64,000 nt of DNA, from positions 5,628,899 through 5,692,898 of the forward strand of contig OX359202.1 of the NCBI GenBank assembly GCA_947172415.1, read 5' to 3'. This document shows positions 24,701 through 35,667 of this stretch, in pieces. The first letter of the stretch is position 1. Every line of letters begins with the position of its first letter. This DNA comes from Chondrosia reniformis. Taxonomy: Eukaryota; Porifera; Demospongiae; Chondrillida; Chondrillidae. The notes beneath the pieces are model-generated. The model did not search any database. It was not told where the DNA came from and saw only the letters and a list, made by a program, of their open reading frames with translations. A program made the position numbers and the translations under genes.

Positions 24701-27264
24701 TCCCAGTGAATCTGATACATTATGGCTCAATGAAATTAATTAATGATCAATTACTATTCTATCAGTGACTTCAAAAGTCCTCCCAACTTTATGAACACCC
24801 ACCAATAAATCATTTAATTACCAAAAATAATTCACCAATAAATCATTTAATTACCAAAAATAATTCACCAATAAATCATTTAATTACCAAATTTAATTAT
24901 CAAAAATAATTCACTTTTCTGAAACTATTTCACAAAGCATTTAAGAGATATATAAAACCAACGCACTAAATTTACATGGACTTCACTTATGAACTTATGA
25001 AATGGAAGTTAACCTATAAACATTTAATTCTATACATTAGTGTAGAACTGTATGGATGATTTAGGACTACTGATGACAGCAGCAGAGCAGTCAAAACATG
25101 TAGGCACGTTTGCAATTTTGTGGGTGAAATTGAATTGTGACTTAGGTTGGAGAAATGAGTGGTTTACCTAAAGAAATGGACACTGACCTCTCCTTCCTGT
25201 GGTTGAAGTCAACAGCATAGACTATCTCCTCTTCATCATCTTTAACAATCTTCCAAATGGTTCCTCCTACCATGTGTCCAGCGGGCAGCGGTGTTATGGC
25301 AAGACCCTGACCTTTACCTGTACATTACAGAGGTCAAAATTACAGAGGTCAACATTACACAGCTGATGGAGATAAAGACAGTTGAACAGAAGGTTAAATT
25401 CTACAAAATTTCCCTTTTGTCAATGATTCATAATCTTGTATGCAATTACTTTTAAGTCATATTTATTATGTAAAGTATGTAAATCATATTTATATTCTTC
25501 ATAGCTCATAAAACATAAATACTCCATTCAAAATTTTACATTTGAAACACATATTGATTCTAAGCTTTGCACGAGTTACGTATTTCTCCATGCCAACCCC
25601 ATTCAATAGACAACCACAGACAATGTACTGTACATGAGACTATGTGAGGTCTAGCAGCTCCATTCAATAGATGAATAGTGGTCTACACACATTCACAGCT
25701 CCACCTCAGCTTATATAGACACAATACACTATTATTAATATTATTATAAACAGCATTTCTGCAAAATGTCTAAATTTGACCCTGTCTGGCCAGTTTCTTA
25801 AATTACAAATTATTAAAACAAATTCCTGGTAGGGTTACACAGTGCAGGTATGTAACACTTCCGGCAAGTAAAAATGAATTGTAAATCATTCCTTTGTACA
25901 CCACCTATATATTCATTGCTTAATTATGAATCATTATAACAACTGTTATAAATTGTTAAATACTATACAAATTTCCTATATCCACTGACAGTAGGTGATT
26001 GAAGTGCGATGTGGTTAGATAACAGTACAATCTAATTGAAACAACCACTCAGAAAATATATTCAAGTTAAGTGTTAAAGGAGAATAAATAACAAAAAGTT
26101 AACCAGAATTGTAGCCTAAGGATAATCAGACCTAACCTATAGCACCACATTGTACGTAAACAGACACAATTTCACTTTAATTTGATACCCAACAACCATA
26201 AACTAGCTAGGTATATATTGTGATATCAGTTTAAATTCAATTTGATTTAAAAATAATATTTATGATACACTATTTCCCTTTTGAAAAAAAAAGAAATATG
26301 TAGACATACCTTGTAGTCTAAAGGTTTGAGAGTATTTCAACTTGGTCATGTGATCAAAGACACCATCAACATCGTCCAAATTGAAGAGCGTAAAGTCTTC
26401 ACTGTTATAACGGGACTAGGAGATTCATAATAAAACATAAAAGTACACAGTACAGTAAAAGTACATAGAAGTCTGTGGTATGTAACTTTTGACTGAAATG
26501 AAAATGGCAGTACCATGAGTGCCTGAAGCTTCTCACATTTTAAGGATGTGACCTCAATAAGCACATCTCAAGCTAAAGGTCGTAGACATTGGACAATTCT
26601 TCCACTATAGAGTATCTGAACTGAGATTCGTGGTTATAGCTTTGTAACAATAATATTATTTTTTGCATCGATTGTGCTGTTTTTTTAAGTCACTGGGCTC
26701 TATGTAAAGTACCACATTGAGCTAAGTGGCGTTCCAGTATAATAATGATACTTGATATCTTTAAACGTTACCATGGAAACAAAATAAAATTTCCACTAGA
26801 CCAACCTGATAGAGGTCGTAGAGGAACATCTGCCCCATTCTGTATACTGGTACTGTTACGAAGATGGGGCAGGTCAGTCCGAGCTTTCCGTAGGCATAAG
26901 GCAAGGCGCCCAAGTGGTATATGTCTGGATGAGAAATGAGAACAGCATCGATTTGATGGACTTGTCTACAGAATCAAATGAAAACGAGGAAAAGTCTAAA
27001 ATCAGCAGCAGCAGATAATTAGCTAAAGGATTTAATTATGTTTATATGTAATCCGTGATAAAATTTTAAAACTACTATATACACGCGGTATAATATATTG
27101 TACTTTTTGAGATTGGACAATTTTTCTACATCGTAATGCTCATCCCATCCACAGTCGAGTAGGAACCGAAACTGATCTACTTGCAGCAGATAGCTGGGAG
27201 GAGAATCGTCATATGCTCCAGAGAGCGCGGTAACTTTTACAATTGATGAACTGATGGATGACAT
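9718..27264 (-). CDS. CPSF2: CPSF2 / CPSF100, 100-kDa subunit of the pre-mRNA cleavage and polyadenylation factor, 724 aa
   Basis: Non-catalytic partner of the CPSF73 endonuclease in mRNA 3'-end and histone pre-mRNA processing; nuclear. 22 exons in phase: 27264-27104, 26965-26806, 26415-26310, 25317-25188, 23275-23160, 22695-22607, 22386-22288, 22056-21989, 21907-21853, 21628-21464, 20630-20548, 19091-18989, 18585-18509, 17400-17355, 16344-16308, 16231-16177, 15937-15850, 15720-15580, 14828-14661, 14243-14163, 10456-10403, 9810-9718. It starts with [19 protein letters not shown]. The metallo-beta-lactamase region shows the degenerate [13 protein letters not shown] expected of CPSF100, then [19 protein letters not shown] and YAVDFNH. 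The beta-CASP part has [14 protein letters not shown]. The C-terminal part has [15 protein letters not shown] and [13 protein letters not shown]. Human CPSF2 is slightly longer, from memory about 780 aa. Least certain: the 18989 donor (GAG|GCACTA, probable GC type) and the 14661 donor (GTGGGC). Confidence 0.95.
10085..10180 (-). repeat. Dispersed repeat family A, partial copy in reverse orientation
   Basis: Reverse complement carries CTGGCCCAGTAAAGAAG, then CTTGTATCCTCATCCAAAGC and GGTTTAATTCCC. In CPSF2 intron 21. Confidence 0.55.
13066..13230. repeat. Foldback MITE-like element, family B (complete copy)
   Basis: Ends are inverted repeats: ATCTTTGAGATGGTTCATCT at the left and AGATGAACCATCTCAAAGAT at the right, continuing inward through AATGTCTAG / CTAGACCC. 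The centre contains GAAGAAGACCCCCAGGTTGA. Non-coding. Confidence 0.75.
13775..13870 (+). repeat. Dispersed repeat family C, partial copy
   Basis: Shares TTCCCATCAAGTGAACTT, AGACATGAGTGGGCAGGGGT and AATATCCAGAGTTCA with 31178-31325 and, more divergently, 23910-24115. Confidence 0.6.
15261..15545. repeat. 20-bp minisatellite (~14-15 units) in a CPSF2 intron
   Basis: Unit TAGAGGGATGGAGGGTGTAC with a few point variants. Purine-rich on +, so pyrimidine-rich in the CPSF2 transcript. Lies about 35 bp inside the intron from the donor of the 15720-15580 exon. Confidence 0.9.
16594..17140. repeat. 30/33-bp minisatellite (~17 units) in a CPSF2 intron
   Basis: Unit GCATGTGACAGCAACAAACA plus AGTGACAGCT(GCT). 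The left third is mainly the 30-bp form; the right two thirds is the 33-bp form with GCTGCT. Because both lengths are multiples of three, long open frames arise on both strands by chance (for example [10 protein letters not shown] on +). It is flanked by CPSF2 exons and is intronic. Confidence 0.9.
17803..17935. repeat. Foldback element, family B
   Basis: Left CATGTTTAATCTTTTGAGCA and right CACTTGAAAGACTAAACCATCTC are inverted relatives of the 13066-13230 element ends. In a CPSF2 intron. Confidence 0.6.
18826..18988. repeat. 20-21-bp minisatellite (~8 units) touching a CPSF2 exon
   Basis: Unit GTGTGGCTTAGTGCTTATGGG (variants TTGGTGC, TTAGTGT). It runs up to the 3' end of the 19091-18989 exon. 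In the gene orientation there is no GT inside the array, so the donor must be the GC at its edge (GATGAG|GCACTA) or lie elsewhere. Confidence 0.85.
19365..19500 (+). repeat. Dispersed repeat family A
   Basis: Contains CAGAAACAGCTGTCTGGCCC, TCCTCATCCAAAGCTCTCAC and CCCTATAGGCCTTTTACTG. In a CPSF2 intron. Confidence 0.65.
20052..20275. repeat. ~53-bp tandem repeat (4 units) in a CPSF2 intron
   Basis: Unit begins GCAAGAGGAAAACCCCACAA and ends TAAAGTAGTACATACATAAT. First unit has an extra CATA; the last is diverged. Confidence 0.85.
22890..23060. repeat. AAC/AAT microsatellite cluster
   Basis: Runs of AATAAC, AATAAT and ATTATT between the 23275-23160 and 22695-22607 exons of CPSF2. Confidence 0.7.
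23910..24115. repeat. Foldback element, family C
   Basis: Left arm CATCAGTGAACTCTGGATTT is the inverse of the family's right part AATCCAGAGT(TC)A. The centre carries GAGACATGAGTGCGTGGGGG and a duplicated GTGCGTGGGGGTAGTAGA. Flanked by AT-rich intron of CPSF2. Confidence 0.6.
24806..24905. repeat. 33-bp tandem repeat (3 units)
   Basis: Unit AATAAATCATTTAATTACCA plus AAAATAATTCACC. Intron of CPSF2. Confidence 0.85.
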
Positions 27265-27394
27265 TACTGATTACGAACGAACAATTGCAAACAGCTTATA
27301 GCTAGGCATCCGCCATTTTACTAAGGCTACGAAGATTGCGCAACAATAGTTCAATAAAATTACATAATGAAATCAGAGCACAGTACAAAGTCTC
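27265..27394 (-). promoter_or_regulatory. CPSF2 promoter / MUS81 3' end (130 bp)
   Basis: Both neighbours are on the minus strand, so this short gap must hold MUS81 3'-end signals and the CPSF2 promoter. A YY1-like AAAATGGCGG (minus strand, 27310-27319) sits about 50 bp before the CPSF2 ATG. No AATAAA on the minus strand and no TATA box. Confidence 0.6.
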
Positions 27395-30300
27395 TTAAGA
27401 ACCAAACAACTGGTACACCTTTTTACTGATGACTGGACCAATAAACCTGCAGCAAAGTATATTCAAAATGCATAAAATTAAAGGCTGCAATCTCTGAAGG
27501 GTTAACATACCTTTTTGTATTTGTTGTCCCCCATTTTATTGTACTTAACAATAATTCTTTTTCTTTAGCGTCTTTACATTTAGAATAGGCATTGAAAAGA
27601 CTACAGCGTGGATGAGATAAAGTGTATATATAGCAGGTAGGCTGTTGGTAGGTGCTGCAGGCTGATTTATGCATTCTATGAATAATCTAAAACACTATTT
27701 TCCAAAAACTACAGTAGCTAACCATTCCTATGAAGCTAAGGAAAGACAAAGAGAATAGACTGACACACAATTTTCTTAGACTAATGACTTAGGGTCTGGT
27801 CTGGGGTGCTTTTCATGCACAGAAGGTCAGTGGTCACTAAATCATACTGTCTCACTCTTTCCTAGTTGAAGAGGATAAAAGGCCATCACAGCTGTCAACC
27901 AACCTGATTGGTGTGCTGTATGCCTCAATAATGGCAGCTGCCTTCTCCATCCCAACTCCAGATATTTGCATCAGTTGCCGGGCAAACATTTCAGTGATAC
28001 TTAGAGCCTGAATACCCATAATACATACATAGAGGTGGGTATGAATAAAATGTACAAAGTGGTTAGTTATCTTAAATTTTAACATTACATTGAACAAGTA
28101 ATAATAACTTTTTAACATTACTATGGTAACAAAGATGATATATAGCCTCTGCTCAATATATACCTTGCTCTTGACAGCAGCATCATTAAACTCCTTGAAT
28201 CTTGGCAGTTGAATGGTTCTTGTCTGAGGAACAAACACACCGCTCTTCCCATTATGATGAGTGGAAAAGTAATCCAAAGAATGTGCCTCCAGGATCTTAT
28301 CCTACAGAGGGGAGTGGGGAGGAGTGGGGAGTGGTGAGTGGTGAGTGGGGAGTGATGAGTGGGGAGTGGGGAGTGGGGGGTGGGGAGTGGAGAGTGGGGA
28401 GTGGGGAGTGGTGAGTGGTGAGTGGAGAGTGGGGAGTGGGGAGTGGTGAGTGGAGAGTGGGGAGTGGGGAGTGGTGAGTGGGGAGTGGGGGGTGGGGAGT
28501 GGGGAGTGGTGAGTGGTGAGTGGTGAGTGGGGAGTGGGGAGTGGGGAGGAGTGGGGAGGAGTGGGGAGGAGTGGGGAGGAGTGGGGAGGAGTGGGGAGTG
28601 GGGAGGAGTGGGGAGTGGGGAGGAGTGGGGAGTGGGGAGTGAGGAGTGGGGAGTGGGGAGTGATGAGTGGGGAGTGGGGAGTGGGGAGTGGGGAGTGGGG
28701 AGTGGGGAGTGGTGAGTGGAGAGTGGGGAGTGGGGAGTGGTGAGTGGAGAGTGGGGAGTGGGGAGTGGTGAGTGGGGAGTGGGGGGTGGGGAGTGGGGAG
28801 TGGGGAGTGGTGAGTGGTGAGTGGTGAGTGGGGAGTGGGGAGTGGGGAGGAGTGGGGAGTGGGGAGTGGGGAGGAGTGGGGAGGAGTGGGGAGGAGTGGG
28901 GAGTGGGGAGGAGTGGGGAGTGGGGAGGAGTGGGGAGTGGGGAGTGAGGAGTGGGGAGTGGGGAGTGATGAGTGGGGAGTGGGGAGTGGGGAGTGGGGAG
29001 TGGGGGGTGGGGAGTGGGGAGTGGGGAGTGGGGAGTGGTGAGTGGGGAGTGGGGAGTGGGGAGTGGGGAGTGGGGAGTGGGGAGTGGGGAGTGGAGAGTG
29101 GGGAGTGGGGAGTGGGGAGTGGGGAGTGGGGAGTGGGGAGGAGTGGGGAGTGGGGAATGATGAGTGGGGAGTGGGGAGTGGGGAGTGGGGAGTGGGGAGT
29201 GGGGAGTGGGGAGTGGGGAGGAGTGGGGAGTGGGGAGGAGTGGGGAGTGGGGAGGAGTGGGGGGTGGGGAGTGGGGAGTGGGGAGTGGGGAGTGGGGAGT
29301 GGGGAGTGGGGGGTGGGGAGTGGGGAGTGGGGAGTGGGGAGTGGGGAGTGGGGAGGAGTGGGGAGTGGGGAGTGGGGAGTGGTGAGTGGGGAGGAGTGGG
29401 GAGTGGGGAGGAGTGGGGAGTGGGGAGTGGGGAGTGAGGAGTGGTGAGTGATGAGTGGGGAGTGAAGATATGCACTCACAGAATAGTAACTTTGTAAGTA
29501 TCTTGTCATCAGAGTGAGGTAGGCCACAGATTCTAGAATGTTCTCTGTCAACATTATGTGGAAGCCATCAATTATCTGCACCAGATGCATATTAGAAGGA
29601 ATCCATTGGAAAGCAACTTTAAAATACTCCGCAAAAGTATTTAGTTCTGTAGCTCTAATGTTACTGTAATTCAAATAAATCAATACCTGAGTGTTAGCGA
29701 TGGCTTGATTTAGTGATTTCTCTGGAATTGCGAAATGTTTGCCATCTCCAAACTGCTCAACCAAATATATTGGCTTTGGGAGGCTACAGTTGTTCATACG
29801 GAACTGCATAAAAGTACATATTGTTTATATACTGTACAGTACTTTACACACATACAGTACGTATATGTATGTGCATACGTATATATACACATTACCATGA
29901 ACAATACCAAACTATTATATACAAGTACGCACATAGAAAACTATGAATCATTAACATTTGGTCAACCCATTTCGATCAATTACGTAAGTCTAAGGATTTA
30001 TTTTAACAGTGTCAAGTTTATCCTTAGTTGCATGGGTCACCTTTCAACACCTTTTGAGCGTCTAGGGAAGCAGTTTGGTAAATTTTTGTGGTATATAATA
30101 AAAGATGAGAAGAAGAAGAAGAAGATCAAGTTGGACGTCTGAGGGACCTGCCTTCTGTTCACTGAATCTCTTGTCCAATATGCTCTTGGAGAGGTCATCC
30201 ATCCGCTTCCTCTCAATTATATACTCCAAAACAATCTCAGAAGCTTCAGGAAGTGACAATCGACCTACCAAAGTATGCAGAGGAAGAAGATCCGAATCAG

Positions 30301-33300
30301 AATTTACACTATATACAGTATATAGAGTTAAGAGAGTTAATTCTGAAGTCACTGGTAAAGAAGCACTATCTGAAACTGGATCAGGTCCAGTAGGAGAAGC
30401 TGAAAGACATTGAGAACAAATCTATTAATCTACATTTTGATTCATCATGATAATAGGTCAGTGTGACCTACCACTGGAAGATATTACATCAACCAGCCAA
30501 TTATTCACTTTTTCATCATCATAGCCTTTGCAGAGGCTTACTACACCCAACTCCCTAAACTGTACTTCTTATATATGTACGTACTATACATACTTAGGTA
30601 CTAGTTTGAAAGGGCTAATGTCAGGTGTTTCTAACCTGGCTGATAACAAGGGATGTCCTCCTGAGCTACCCAAAGAAAATCACCGACCTGTAACTTACGA
30701 ACCTGAAATCTCACACCTGCCAACAAGTGAGAGGAGATGACTAACATATTAAAGAAAAGTGTAAAAGAGCCAGGAAGCCATTTTGGTTGACCTGACAACT
30801 CTGTGTCTGACACTCATATACAGTGAGCAGTGGGTACGTATGTAGGAATATAAACATACCATATTTACTGAGTTCTTTTAATAGCACTCCACGAAACATG
30901 CTCTTTGTAGTAGTCTCCTGATTATCAATTATTAGGAGTATCTGGAACTTACCTACGTATGTTAACATAAAGCAAATATTCTTAGACTTACATACATAAG
31001 GATTCACAAAGATTAAGATCAAGAAAAAGACAAAGACTACGAGGGTCACTGATGAAGGGTGGAATTCCCAGAAACAGCTGTCTGGCCCAGTGGAGCAGAA
31101 GAACAAAGAAAAGACTCCTGTATCTTCGTCCAAAGCTCTCTCCAGGTTTAGTTCCCTATAGGCTTTCTTACAGAATAGTCTCCGCTTCCCATCAAGTGAA
31201 CTTTGGCTATGCCCATTAGCTCATTGCGATCCTCGGGAGACATGAGTTGGCAGGGGTAATATCCAGAGTTCACTGATGATGATATCAATGCTTTTAGATC
31301 AGCTTTAGATCTTAAAGTTCCCCTAGGACAACTTGCAGTTGAACATAGTTTAGTAGTAAAATACTAGTCAATTGTACAGTATCTACGTACATGCCTACCT
31401 GGATAAAGGGTGAACAAGGATCTGTCTGATGGTACTGGAGTCACTGGATGGTCTTGTGAGGAGCCCGTCTCACTGACACCACTTCCCCTCACCCCCTCTG
31501 AGGGGTCACTGACACCACTTCCCCTCACCCCCTCTGAGGGGCCACTGACACCACTTCCCCTCACCCCCTCTGAGGGGCCACTGACACCACTTCCCCTCAC
31601 CCCCTCTGAGGGGCCACTGACACCACTTCCCCTCACCCCCTCTGAGGGGTCACTGACACCACTTCCCCTCACTCCCTCTGAGGGGCCACTGACACCACTT
31701 CCCCTCACCCCATCTGAGGGGTCACTGACACCACTTCCCCTCACCCCATCTGAGGGGTCACTGACACCACTTCCCCTCACCCCATCTGAGGGGTCACTGA
31801 CACCACTTCCCCTCACCCCCTCTGAGGGGCCACTGACACCACTTCCCCTCACCCCCTCTGAGGGGTCACTGACACCACTTCCCCTCACCCCATCTGAGGG
31901 GTCACTGACACCACTTCCCCTCACCCCCTCTGAGGGGCCACTGACACCACTTCCCCTCACCCCCTCTGAGGGGCCACTGACACCACTTCCCCTCACCCCC
32001 TCTGAGGGGCCAATGGAGTAAGCCTTCTTCTTTCCCTTGGTACCAGCAGGTGGTACTGCCTTGCTCTTCTCTAAACCTTCCTTCATGTGGCTGCTCTTAT
32101 CTTCTTCCGGATACCGTTCTGAATCCTGGATGACCATTTTACGTTGTCTAGATGCAGCAGTAAGCCTTTCTACTAATGGCAGCGTACATAAATCCTCATC
32201 ACTGTCGCTCAGAACTACAGTTGTCTCCTCTCCCCTCTGCCATTCAGCGGTTGGCAGATCTAAATCCACTGCTCCCTTTCCAAGCAGTCCTTCTTGGGGA
32301 ACAGTTCCACCACTCTCTTCAGTATCCACACTTGTGAACTTGTCTGGCAGACCACTACACAGATCTACAGCATACTCATCTTGTATGTAAGCAAAGATGT
32401 ATTCATTGTGAGACTTCCTACAAATTTCAGGATAGGCAAGCAGTTACTAACTTTCCTTGGCATAGAATTACTTTAGAGTGACATACCTTGTTGAATCTAT
32501 TTTGTATCTAATTCCTGAAGATAACAAATCCTTCTGGAAGCATTTAGTAAGGTAATACACCTTTGCAGCTGTCACAGATAATATACATATTTTCAAATTG
32601 AATTTAAATATGTGAAAAAGAAACAATAAATGGATTTTTCACTCAAATCCAATCTTTACTAACTTACAGTCAAATGTGACAGCTGCTTTATCCTTCTTTA
32701 ACACACATTTTCCATCAGGATCAATGTACCAGTACTTTAAGGAGGAAGATGTCTGGGAATAAAGAGAGTGGACATCACCGGTGGCACATTCTACAGAGAG
32801 ATGGTCATCAACAACGGATTGGCTACATGTGGGAAGTGAGGAGCTGCTTGCTCTGCCATAATCTGTACAACTCTCAAGTCCTGAACTTGATGGTTGAGCA
32901 GCAGAAACTGTTTTCTGTGAAAAATGAGAAAATCTCGGAGAAGAATATGAATCTTCATCAGAGGAGCTATCTAGATCCACTATCAAGTCTTGTCTGCATG
33001 TTACTGTTTGATGGCTGGTTGACATTGAGCGAGAAGGCTCGGGTGATGAAATGGGTGATGAAGAAGAAGACGACTGTGCTTCTTCAGCTGAAATGTTGGA
33101 AGCCAACAGCCTCTTGGCCAGATCAACTCCTTTGTCACTGAGGGAATACCTACGTACAGGTACCACAGAATGGTTTGTGTAAAGATACATAATAGGTGCT
33201 GCTTATCTGCTTGTTATTATAAATATAATCACCACCAACAAAGACTAATTACTACTAAGGGGAAGGGAAACATGAATGGAGCATTGCTATGGCAACTATA

Positions 33301-34961
33301 GCTCAGCGGAAGTACGCTAGTGCTCATAACCACACTTCATCTAAAAATCAGATTACTTGATCTAATCATTAAGACATGATGCAGGAAATACGTATTCATA
33401 TGTACATTTGTACATACAGCAATATATATGTATAAGCATCCAGTCAATCACACACATAGCAAAACTCATAAGTTAATTGTAACATACAGTCTTATAACTC
33501 AACAAAGCACTACCCACAGTACCTGGCCGGGCTACCCTTCTTAATCAGGAGGCCATTGTTCCTTAATGTGGTCGCACTGGCCCAAGCGGTATAGTGCATG
33601 TTTGCATCAGAAGGCTATGTACGTAAGAGGACACACATTGCTGAAACCATTGGGTATACCCAGGAAAACATAACAACATGATATGTGGCGACTGGGGTAA
33701 TCAAGAAGACCTTTTATACATATAAAATGATTACTGCAATTGTGTTGTATATACATACGTATGTATAAGGTGATCACAAATAATTTAATACACCATTTTT
33801 GTACATGCTATATCTACTTAGGGTAAAAGGCCTACAGGGTATTAAGCATACAAGAGGCTTCTCCTACATCTCTTCCATGACAGATCATACACTTTATCAT
33901 CACCCCTCCCCCTCCCCCAGGAGTACTGACTATTGTGAAAGATGAATCACAGAGCTCTTGAGCAGCATCTATCAACTCCTTCTTGGTCAAATAACCTTTA
34001 AAACTAGTCAACTGTGAAAAATGGGAAAGTGAAACATACACTGCAACTTGGAATGTATGCAATACTATATTATTATATTTCGATGGCCCTTATCAAAATA
34101 TTACATGTATAAACCATTTCTAATAAACTTGATTATTGCAGAACATTTAAAAAGAACACTCCATTATGTTGCTATGATGGTTGGTAGGGCCGAGTTAATT
34201 GCCTCACTTCCTCTGCCTTGAACAGAGCCACCAGTATTGCGTAACCACCAGACCTGTAGGTCGGAACATACTCCTTTGTGGATCTTTTTCGCTTCTGCAA
34301 ACGCACATTTTGTAAGAGAAGTCATTGCATCAGATATGCACACAGACAATTATAACCAGTCATTATAATATATTTCTTTTTACTAAAAGGCATGTATTTT
34401 CCTACATTGTATTTTGCCCTAACAAAACCCTCACATGTATGTTGGCTTAATATAATGCATAAAGAGATATGTATTCATATCAGACTGTCAAGTCAATTCT
34501 CAGTGAGCTAGATAGGAGAATTACACATTACACAATCAATTGGGGGGGTGTCAACATGGCTGACCGCTTTGGAAGCATTGCTTTGATGTGGTTCTTCAGC
34601 AGTGCCAGGTGAGGAGGAGGATCCTTTGGATTTCCCTTTCTTGGTCTGTCTGTAGCTGTTGTCATCTGCAGCTGGGAGCTGCTTGTGAGGAACAGGGGGA
34701 TGACCCTGCTCATTAGCCATGGAATAACTACCAAGCACACCTGAAGAAAAGATGCAGCAAGTTTAGCTAATAAACACACACACTGTATCTTGTAGCTACA
34801 ATCCCCCTACTTCCGGCTGACTTGCAGTCTGCAAATTTCTTGGTTAGCAGTTTTACAATCTTGTCTCCGACACCATCAAGTATCCTTGCTTCTTCTCCAC
34901 TTGTGATAGGTAGGGGATATGCTTTGACTGACTTTATTGCCTGGAGTATACAACAAGGATA

Positions 34962-35036
<75 letters not shown>

Positions 35037-35667
35037 CATTATTATTAAAGTGCCCATGCATGTACATACATTAAGGTGTAGATAAGTGCCAACCAGTTCT
35101 GGCTAAGGGGCACAGGGCTATACCTGGACACGTATAAACCATCGCCACTTAAGGCTACCAGGCCGCACTTCCCAAACAGTCACATACACAAGCACCGAGC
35201 TCGGAGGTGGTGCATTATTTAGTTCAAGTGAATAAAAGGGTGAAGGGTGATTTACAGAGTGGGATGATGTGGGTAATGTAGATAATGTAGGTGTGTGTAT
35301 ACACCAAAGTAATAAGAAAGTAATAAAATATAAGTAAAAAATACAAAGGATATACACAACAGCTAAGATAAAAATTGTTAAATATAACCATCTACGCATA
35401 CAGTGCCTAATAACAGTATATGGTGGTGTCGCCATCCAGTCATATGGTAGCGGACAAGAATGCTGCTGTCAAATTTACAGATTAAAGACCTATATGTTAA
35501 AAATCCAGGAAATCTTGGTAACCAACCTTATTGTAGGAATATACCGCACTGGATCCGTTCTCTCTCGCCTGGTCCCTCCACTCCTCGAGCCATTTAACAA
35601 CCATTTCGTTACGACAGGTTTTCTCTTTGGGTCTTCTCTTTCTTCTGTAGACGGTAGGATCGGTCAT
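27395..35667 (-). CDS. MUS81: MUS81 structure-specific endonuclease subunit, 1057 aa with translated minisatellite
   Basis: Catalytic subunit of the MUS81-EME heterodimer, cutting branched DNA (3' flaps, stalled forks, nicked Holliday junctions) in the nucleus. 18 exons in phase: 35667-35527, 34940-34811, 34740-34565, 34294-34208, 34011-33931, 33614-33523, 33149-32668, 32568-32487, 32417-31399, 30952-30860, 30716-30636, 30264-30152, 29803-29687, 29575-29480, 28301-28164, 28007-27904, 27600-27511, 27446-27395. N-terminal helix-hairpin-helix ([18 protein letters not shown]). Winged helix ([40 protein letters not shown]). ERCC4 nuclease: [19 protein letters not shown] and the catalytic ERKRMDD at about residue 840. 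C-terminal HhH2 ([20 protein letters not shown]), ending LLLSTIKWG and VYQLFGS. About twice the length of human MUS81 (about 550 aa, from memory), because the linker before the nuclease is expanded, including 15 x 12-residue repeats. The 30152 donor is GC type. The 34565 donor is the least certain. Confidence 0.95.
28306..29472. repeat. GAGTGGG minisatellite filling a MUS81 intron; no C for 1167 bp
   Basis: 7-bp core GAGTGGG with GAGTGGT, GAGTGAT, GAGAGTG and GAGGAGTGGG variants, giving local higher-order blocks. The intron runs 28302-29479, so nearly all of it is array. The + strand contains no C from 28306 to 29472. In the MUS81 transcript the intron is therefore a G-free pyrimidine/A tract whose end forms the polypyrimidine stretch before the acceptor CTGTAG|G at 28301. 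The + (template) strand has many GGGG runs with quadruplex potential. Confidence 0.93.
29985..30075. repeat. Dispersed repeat family B, partial copy
   Basis: AAGGATTTATTTTAACAGTG, then CACCTTTCAACACC and TTTTGAGCGTCTAGGGAAGC. MUS81 intron. Confidence 0.55.
31040..31175 (+). repeat. Dispersed repeat family A, well preserved
   Basis: GAGGGTCACTGATGAAGGG, CAGAAACAGCTGTCTGGCCC, AAAAGACTCCTGTATCTTCG, GTTTAGTTCCCTATAGGC. In the MUS81 intron between the 32417-31399 and 30952-30860 exons, directly followed by a family C copy. Confidence 0.7.
31178..31325 (+). repeat. Dispersed repeat family C, well preserved
   Basis: CTTCCCATCAAGTGAACTTT, GGGAGACATGAGTTGGCAGG, TAATATCCAGAGTTCACTGA. Shares modules with 13775-13870 and 23910-24115. 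Confidence 0.65.
31467..32015 (-). repeat. Translated 36-bp minisatellite in MUS81 (15 units)
   Basis: Encodes 15 copies of [GD]PS[ED]GVRGSGVS within the exon 32417-31399. Variation is almost only G/D at position 1 and E/D at position 4; GVRGSGVS is invariant in my reading. Each unit DNA carries the palindrome CCCCTCTGAGGGG. The 36-bp length keeps frame at any copy number. It lies in the linker between the winged helix and the nuclease. Confidence 0.93.
34964..35046. repeat. (ATT)n microsatellite
   Basis: About 27 ATT units with two interruptions, in the first MUS81 intron. Confidence 0.95.

Noticed and set aside
28121-29809. 562-aa Pro/Ser/His-rich open frame on the minus strand and several Gly-rich frames on +
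   Set aside because: Produced by the 7-bp C-free minisatellite. The frame bridges two real MUS81 exons with correct splice sites on each side of the array.
31410-32021. 203-aa [10 protein letters not shown]-type frame on the + strand
   Set aside because: Mirror of the translated MUS81 repeat; the minus frame continues into conserved MUS81 sequence, the + frame does not.
35085-35440. GC-richer stretch in MUS81 intron 1 with possible small frame on the minus strand
   Set aside because: No domain, no splice-compatible exon, and the flanking MUS81 exons join without it; possibly an unrecognised dispersed repeat.
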